Assembly (NCBI GenBank): GCA_037954665.1
Contig: JBBMOL010000252.1
Span: 248,001 to 312,000, forward strand
Reading direction: 5' to 3'
Length of the DNA: 64,000 nt
Origin: Laguncularia racemosa
Lineage: Eukaryota; Streptophyta; Magnoliopsida; Myrtales; Combretaceae
Under the pieces are notes generated by a model. The model saw nothing but the letters and a program-made list of their open reading frames with translations. It was not told the origin of the DNA and searched no databases. Positions within the stretch are counted from its first letter, which is position 1, and each line of letters opens with the position of its first letter. Below are positions 58,673 through 64,000 of the stretch, one piece after another. Made by a program: the position numbers and the translations under genes.

Positions 58673-61600
58673 TTAAGGATAGTATATCTTAACGGCATCT
58701 GCATTGATGGGGTCTCTTAATTCTGGACCATCCATTTGAGTTAATATCAGAGCTCCTCCTGACAATGCCTTTTTTACCACATATGGACCCTCATAATTTG
58801 GGGCAAATTTTCCTCTAGAGTCTTGGGCATTCGGGAGAACCTTCCTTAGCACCAGATCCCCTTCTTTAAAGTATCGAGGCCACATTTTCTTGTTAAATGC
58901 TCGGGCCATCCTTTGTTGGTTACACTGGCCATGACATAGTGCAGTGAGTCTTTTTTCATCAATCAGATTCAGTTGATCAAGCCTCTTCTTCACCCAGTCT
59001 GATTCAGTTAATTGAGTTTCTGACAGAATTCTGAATGATGGTATTTCGACCTCGATTGGTAGCACTGCCTCAGTACCATATACCAATGAATATGGTGTAG
59101 CTCTAATGGATGTTCTTATCGAGGTCCTATAAGCCATGAGAGCAAACGGCAACATCTCGTGCTAGTCTTTGTAAGTGGTTGTCATTTTTTCGATGATCTT
59201 TTTGATATTCTTGTTAGCTACTTCTACTGCCCCATTCATCTGAGGTCGGTAGGGAGTTAAATTTCTATGGTTTATGTGGAATTATTGACATAAACCTGTC
59301 ATCGACTTGTTATTAAGATAGGTACTGTTGTCGGTGATGATTGACTCAGGAACTCCATATTGAGCTATTATGTCCCTTTTCAAGAAACGGACTATTACCC
59401 CTTTGGTAACATTGGCATATGATGAAGCTTCTACCCACTTGGTGAAATAATCAATTGCTACCAATATAAACCTGTGGCCATTGGATGCTGTCAGAGTGAT
59501 TGGGTCGATTATGTCGATTCCCCACATGGAGAAAGGCCATGGTGCTGACAATGAGTGCAACTTGTGGGGCGGAGCATTTATCTGGTTTGCGTACACTTGA
59601 CACAAATGACAGTGCTTGACATGTTTTATGCAATCTGATTCCATGGTTAGCTAATAGTATCCTAACCTCATGATTTTTCGAGCCAACATGTAGCCGTTCA
59701 TATGAGGTCCACATACCCCTTCATGTACTTCTTTCATCAGTTCGTATGCATCATTTTTATCCACACATCTTAGCAAGGTGGTATCAGGTGACCTTTCATA
59801 AAGTATAGACCCACTTAATAAGAAACGAATTGCTAACCTTCTGAGTGTTCTTTGGTCATTCTTGCTAGCCATTTCAGGGTATTTGCTTTCTTGGAGAAAA
59901 GTTTTGATGTCGTGATATCAGGGCTTGTCATCTTATGCTTTTTCAATTGCTAAACAGTAGGCGGGCCGATTTTCGATGTCTATTTTCATCGACTGGACTT
60001 CGGCTCTCCCTTTTATCTGGATCATAGATGCTAGTGTGGCGAGTGCATCTGCGAACTGATTCTGAGTTCTTGGGATGTATGTGAAGGTGATTGCTTCAAA
60101 TTCTTCGATTAGCTCTGTCAAATACTGGTGGTATGGTACCAGTTTGGGGTCTTTGGTCTTATATTCCCCTCTTGTTTGTAGTATGATAAGTGATGAATCT
60201 TCGTATACTTCTAATTCACGGATTTCCATTTGGCAAGCCATTTTGAGGCCGAGGATGCATGCCTCATATTCCGCGATATTATTGGTATATGGAAATGTGA
60301 GTCTTGTTGCTGCAGGGAATTGTGTTCCGTTTGGGGATATCAACATTGCCCCTATCCCACAACCGAATACATTGGCAGCTCCATCGAAGAACATCTTCCA
60401 CCTGGGGTTCAGCTCTATTTCACGGTTTTCTACCGGTGTACCTTCCACTGTTAATATATTTTCATCAGGGAATTGGGCTTGTAATTCTTGGGAATCTCCC
60501 TCGACAGGGTGTTATGCCAATTGGTCAGCTAAAGATTGCCCTTTCATTGAGTTTTGATTTATGTATGTAATATCAAACTCCGATAAGAGCATTTGCCATT
60601 TGGAGATTCTCCCTATCAATACGGGTTTCTCTACCAAGTACTTCAAAGGATCATGTCTTGTCAGCAGCTCAATATGATAGTAAAGGGTATACTGCCTCAA
60701 TCGGTGCATGATCCAAATTAGAGCACAGCAAGTCCTCTCTACTTCTGAATACCTCTGTTCCCCGTCTGTGAATTTCTTGCTCAAATAATATATGGAACGC
60801 TCTCTTCCCTCTTCATCTTTTTGCCCCAACACGCATCCCATGGATTCAGGGAGTATCGTGAGGTATAAGAATAAGGGCTACCCTTGCTTCGGGACTATCA
60901 AGACTAGAGGTTTTATGAGATAGTCTTTGATTATCCTGAATGCTTCTTCGCATTCGTCATCCCATTCTACTGCGACATTCTTTTTCAACAGATGGAATAG
61001 TGGCCGGCACTTATCTGTGAGCTATGAGATAAAACGAGCTATGTAATTTAACCTTCCCAGCAAACTTCTTACTTCTTTGACAGTGCGTGGAGAAGGTAGC
61101 TCTAATATAGACTTTACTTTATCAGGGTCAATTTTAATGCCTTCCTGGCTTATGACAAACCCTAACAATTTGCCCGTTGTGACCCCGAAAGTGCACTTCT
61201 CCGGATTTAACTTGAGCTGGAATTTCCTCAATCGTTTAAACAGTTTCCTCAGGATATCTGTATGACTCTCTTCTTCTTTAGACTTAGCTATCATATCGTC
61301 AATGTATACTTCGACTTCTCGATGCATCATGTCATGAAGTATCACGACCATGGCTCTCTGATATGTTGCCCCGGCATTTTTCAAACCAAAGGGCATGACT
61401 TTGTAACAGAAAGTTCCCCATGTTGTGATGAAAGTCATTTTGGTTTTATCTTCTTCAGCCATTTTTATTTGATTATATCCTGAGAAACCGTCCATGAACG
61501 AGAAAAGATGGTTTCCTGTAGTGTTGTTTACCAGAACATCAATGTGAGATAGGGGGAAGTTATCCTTTGGCGTAGCTTGGTTTAAGTCCCGGAAGTCTAT

Positions 61601-62110
61601 GCATACACATACTTTTCCATTCTTTTTCATAACGGGGACTATATTTGCTACCCATTCTAGGTAATCGGACACTTCGATGAACCTTACTTCTAGCAGTTTC
61701 TTGACTTTTTTTTTGATCTTTAGTAATATGTCAGGCCTAAATCTTTTCAATTTCTGTTTTTTAGGTTTGACATCTTCCCTTGTGGGAAGCCTATGAACCA
61801 CTATTGATTTGTCCAGTCTTGGCATGTCACCATATGACCAGGCGAACACATCTGCATATTCAGTCAACAGCTCAGTCATTTCGCACTTTTGCTCGGCATT
61901 TAAACTGGTCCCGATTTTGAGGTTTTTAGGTTTTTCACTGCTTCCTAGATTTACTATCTCCATCGGCTTGTTGATTGGAATTCCGCTTTGTTCATGTTTT
62001 TGCCAATTTTCTTGTATTATTTCGTGGTCACGGATATCACCTCCAACAACTGACCCAGCAGCGTTGGAAACGATATCAGCGTTTTTATTTCCTACCTGCG
62101 CGAAATGTCC
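58673..62110 (-). pseudogene. pol: Ogre/Tat-type pol (RT, two RNases H, integrase), one frame with nonsense mutations
   Basis: A single - strand frame without frameshift from about 62110 to 58673. It is broken by stops near 61022, 60883, 60512, 59933, 59918, 59649, 59282 and 59157; most are CAG/CAA or TGG turned to stop. RT (61963-61022): KNGKVCVCIDFRDLNQATPK, GFSGYNQIKM, VMPFGLKNAGATYQRAM and catalytic YIDDM at about 61300. First RNase H: 60860-60512, with LSKKFTDGEQRY and YLVEKPV. Second, archaeal-type RNase H: 60400-59940, with FFDGAAN, NNIAEYEACILGL, YEDSSL and ADALATL, so all acidic catalytic positions are visible. Integrase (59872-58673): an HHCC finger ending CHLCQ, the first Asp in WGIDIIDP, the second in ITDNSTYL, Glu in NGAVEVANKNIKK, then the C-terminal GPYVVKKAL. 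Together these would copy the RNA and insert the DNA. Upstream, protease and gag are not recognised. Confidence 0.9.
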
Positions 62111-63030
62111 CTGATGTTCGATGGTAGGAGATCTAGGTGAAGTAAAATGAAAGCAGATGTATATAAGTAAGACAAACTGTAATTTGTTAAATTATAAAGA
62201 ATTCTCAATAAAAATTGTTTAACAATCGTTCTCTATCCTTGAGCTGACCTAGAGCTATCAATAGGATAACAGAACTAATTATTGAGAGCTGGATGCTATT
62301 TGGATGTGCGTGGGGTTGGGCTCCCATTGCTGACGTCATCTTCGCTTATCCTTGGCTCTTGAATGGTAGTTGCTTGTTTGAATGATTGTTGGAGGGGTGG
62401 ACAACGTATCTTAATGTCACCGTTATTGCCACTGTTTGCCATTCTGGTTCTTGAATGCGTCCAGATTGGGTTTCTGGGAAGATTCGGTTGTTTGGGAGCT
62501 ATCTTTGACACCTGGCATGCAGTTTTCTTTAGTATGATGTATGCATGAAAATGCGATGCATGTGTCACACGTATGCTAAGTAAGGGGGCCAACAATTGAT
62601 TGATGACATAATACTGAAACTTTATTTTTATTAATATTGGAAACTTGGAGTTCAATACTTTGAAAAAAAGAAATGAAAAAGTACAACAGATTTATTTTCT
62701 AATTCTTTTGGTCTTCTGCTACGTAGACTCAGGTTTCCCATTGATGACGGCTTCCAATTCCTTGACTCTGGCTTGGGTCTTAAGTGGAAGTGATCTCGCG
62801 TGGCCCAATGAAGAAAGCCGCAGGCTCTATTTCCCATAGATGGCCCGTACCAAGGGTAAGTTCATTTCCATCTTTATTAGTGAGAGGATGGGCTCTGTTT
62901 TCTACTGAATGAAGGCCTGCTCCTCTGGGTTGTATAGGGTGAACCAATGGTCCAGTACCAATTTCGGATCCAGAGGTTTGTACACTCGGATTTCTTTGTA
63001 GAGGAGGCGGCCAATTGCGGCACTAGCCAT
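62111..63030 (-). pseudogene. Ogre ORF1 remnant and deleted gag region
   Basis: On the - strand ORF1 starts near 63030 (MASAAIGRLLYKEIRV) and reaches FIGPREITSTL near 62795 (FIG inferred from frame-shifted FLHWATRDH). It then jumps to an unrelated K/E/Q tail ending near 62690. Compared with 44515-44850, the TPTLEEY motif is broken, which implies an internal deletion. 62655-62296 contains MANSGNNGDIKIR with no known domain. Normal gag and protease are missing, so roughly the gag-protease section of the element has been lost between ORF1 and pol. Confidence 0.5.
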
Positions 63031-63511
63031 CTATTACAACAGAAATTTCCTAATTACAACCAGAACTATGATAACATTATAGGGAAATAGATCTGAACTC
63101 CATGAACAAAAAATATTACATCACCATTAATTATCAGCCCATGACGTTTATGTATGCGAATAGGTAGGTTCTAACAGGTCCCCAAGCTCTATGGCCTCCC
63201 GCATTCTCGGGGAAATGGATCTCAAGCCATATCGAAGCATTGGGTGGGGTAGCCTAATCAGTCCCGAACGGTGATCATATCACTTCGCCTGAAACCTACA
63301 CAATAGCCCCCCGTCTTAGGGTCCTAAGACGGCTTAGGTTTGACCGTATCTACTCACACAATTGTATGCATGCAGACTCAATAACTAAAGTAAATAATTG
63401 AATCCTAATCTTTAGCTAAATCCCTAAAAGGTTAGCAACAAATCAAAAGAAATTTCTTAGAAAGGAGCAATTCGAGGAGATCCAGGTGGCTAGCCTACTA
63501 GAGAATTTTCT
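63031..63511 (-). other. Leader of Ogre-type element
   Basis: Noncoding sequence between primer site and ORF1. Closely similar to 44850-45333. Confidence 0.65.
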
Positions 63512-63529
63512 TCCCCAGTGGAGTCGCCA
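63512..63529 (-). other. Primer-binding site, tRNA-Arg type, minus strand
   Basis: TGGCGACTCCACTGGGGA on the - strand, identical to 45334-45351. Confidence 0.85.
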
Positions 63530-63532
63530 TCC

Positions 63533-64000
63533 TGTCGAGTCTAATTTTTTATTTACCATTCCTAATTCGATCTATACTAGACCCTATGCTTATCTAATGT
63601 AGATCCTTGACTTGAGTTAAGAATTTCGTTTTATTTTGGAGTCGCCACCCAACTGTAGTTGGGAAAGACTGAATTAGGACTAATTGAGCAGATTAATCCC
63701 AATTTAGACCACTAGTTGTCGTGATTTCCTTTTTCATTTTTTGTGAAAAGAGGAAAGGGAAAACCAGAGTTTCTGAGTTTGGAGGCTAACCTATTAAAAC
63801 CCTAAGGTTACCACCTTAATCTCCTAAAATCTTAACCTTATCTAGAAATGTCTTTTATTTACTTTTTTTATTATCTTTTATTGTGTTTTTGGATGAATTA
63901 TTCTAAGAAAATGATTTTTATTCCTTTTTAGGATTGCCCCAAATGGGTTCCTACGTACCTACTATTCAGGATCAAACTTGCCGTAGTTCGCTTTTCCTGA
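63533..64000 (-). repeat. Ogre-type 5' LTR, partial (runs off the window)
   Basis: Its end next to the primer site matches 45355-45825 closely. The rest lies beyond 64000. Confidence 0.8.

Noticed and set aside
60075..60570. Long + strand frames opposite the Ogre pol
   Set aside because: Antisense shadows of the second RNase H region.

Overview
This window is plant nuclear DNA, most likely from a eudicot. It is AT-rich, gene-poor and built almost entirely of nested retrotransposons. The evidence is the mix of plant-only lineages: Athila-type elements primed by tRNA-Asp, an Ogre/Tat-type element with a tRNA-Arg primer site and a second RNase H, a Tekay-type chromovirus, an iMet-primed CRM-like element and an L1-type LINE. 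The one host gene is a spliced DnaJ gene of the plant dnaJ6 type. I see no intact host gene, no rRNA or tRNA gene, no CRISPR and nothing bacterial.

Layout from left to right. 1-6715: a young Athila-like element on + (left LTR cut by the window edge) with gag-protease but no reverse transcriptase or integrase. 6716-9890: an old + Tat-type pol relic. 10266-18486: an old - strand Athila-like element (LTR, polypurine tract, gag/protease relic, second LTR), containing a foreign LTR plus iMet primer site at 16504-17493. 18487-20100: an eroded + Athila relic. 20101-23690: no gene, but two copies of a putative tRNA-derived SINE in opposite orientation. 23947-28251: a dnaJ6-like pseudogene with its introns. 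29201-37282: an old + Ty3/gypsy element whose right LTR is split by a younger solo LTR (35012-36637) with a perfect 5-bp target duplication. 37661-37957: a long near-perfect inverted repeat. 38290-39215 and 49880-51444: endonuclease and reverse-transcriptase parts of what looks like one LINE. Between these two parts lie a truncated - Athila-like element (40345-44514), an Ogre-type 5' end (44515-47470) and another LTR/primer-site stub (47471-48904). 51445-56530: a - Tekay-type chromovirus (3' LTR, chromodomain, integrase, RT, protease relics). 56551-58180: a two-level tandem-repeat array. 58673-64000: a second - Ogre-type element with pol, primer site and the start of its LTR.

No coding region is open throughout. 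Nearly all in-frame stops that I could compare with family consensus are explained by C-to-T changes on one strand or the other (CAA, CAG, CGA or TGG becoming stops), as expected for long-methylated repeats. The ages are clearly layered: the 1-6715 LTRs differ by about 1 percent by eye, and those of 29201-37282 by roughly a quarter. I found no convincing undescribed system. The items most worth a second look are the 37-bp/304-bp satellite beside the Ogre pol, the long inverted repeat at 37.7 kb, the conserved hairpin after gag-protease in the Athila-like elements, and the recent gag-protease-only element. All identity and age statements come from reading by eye, not from alignment software.
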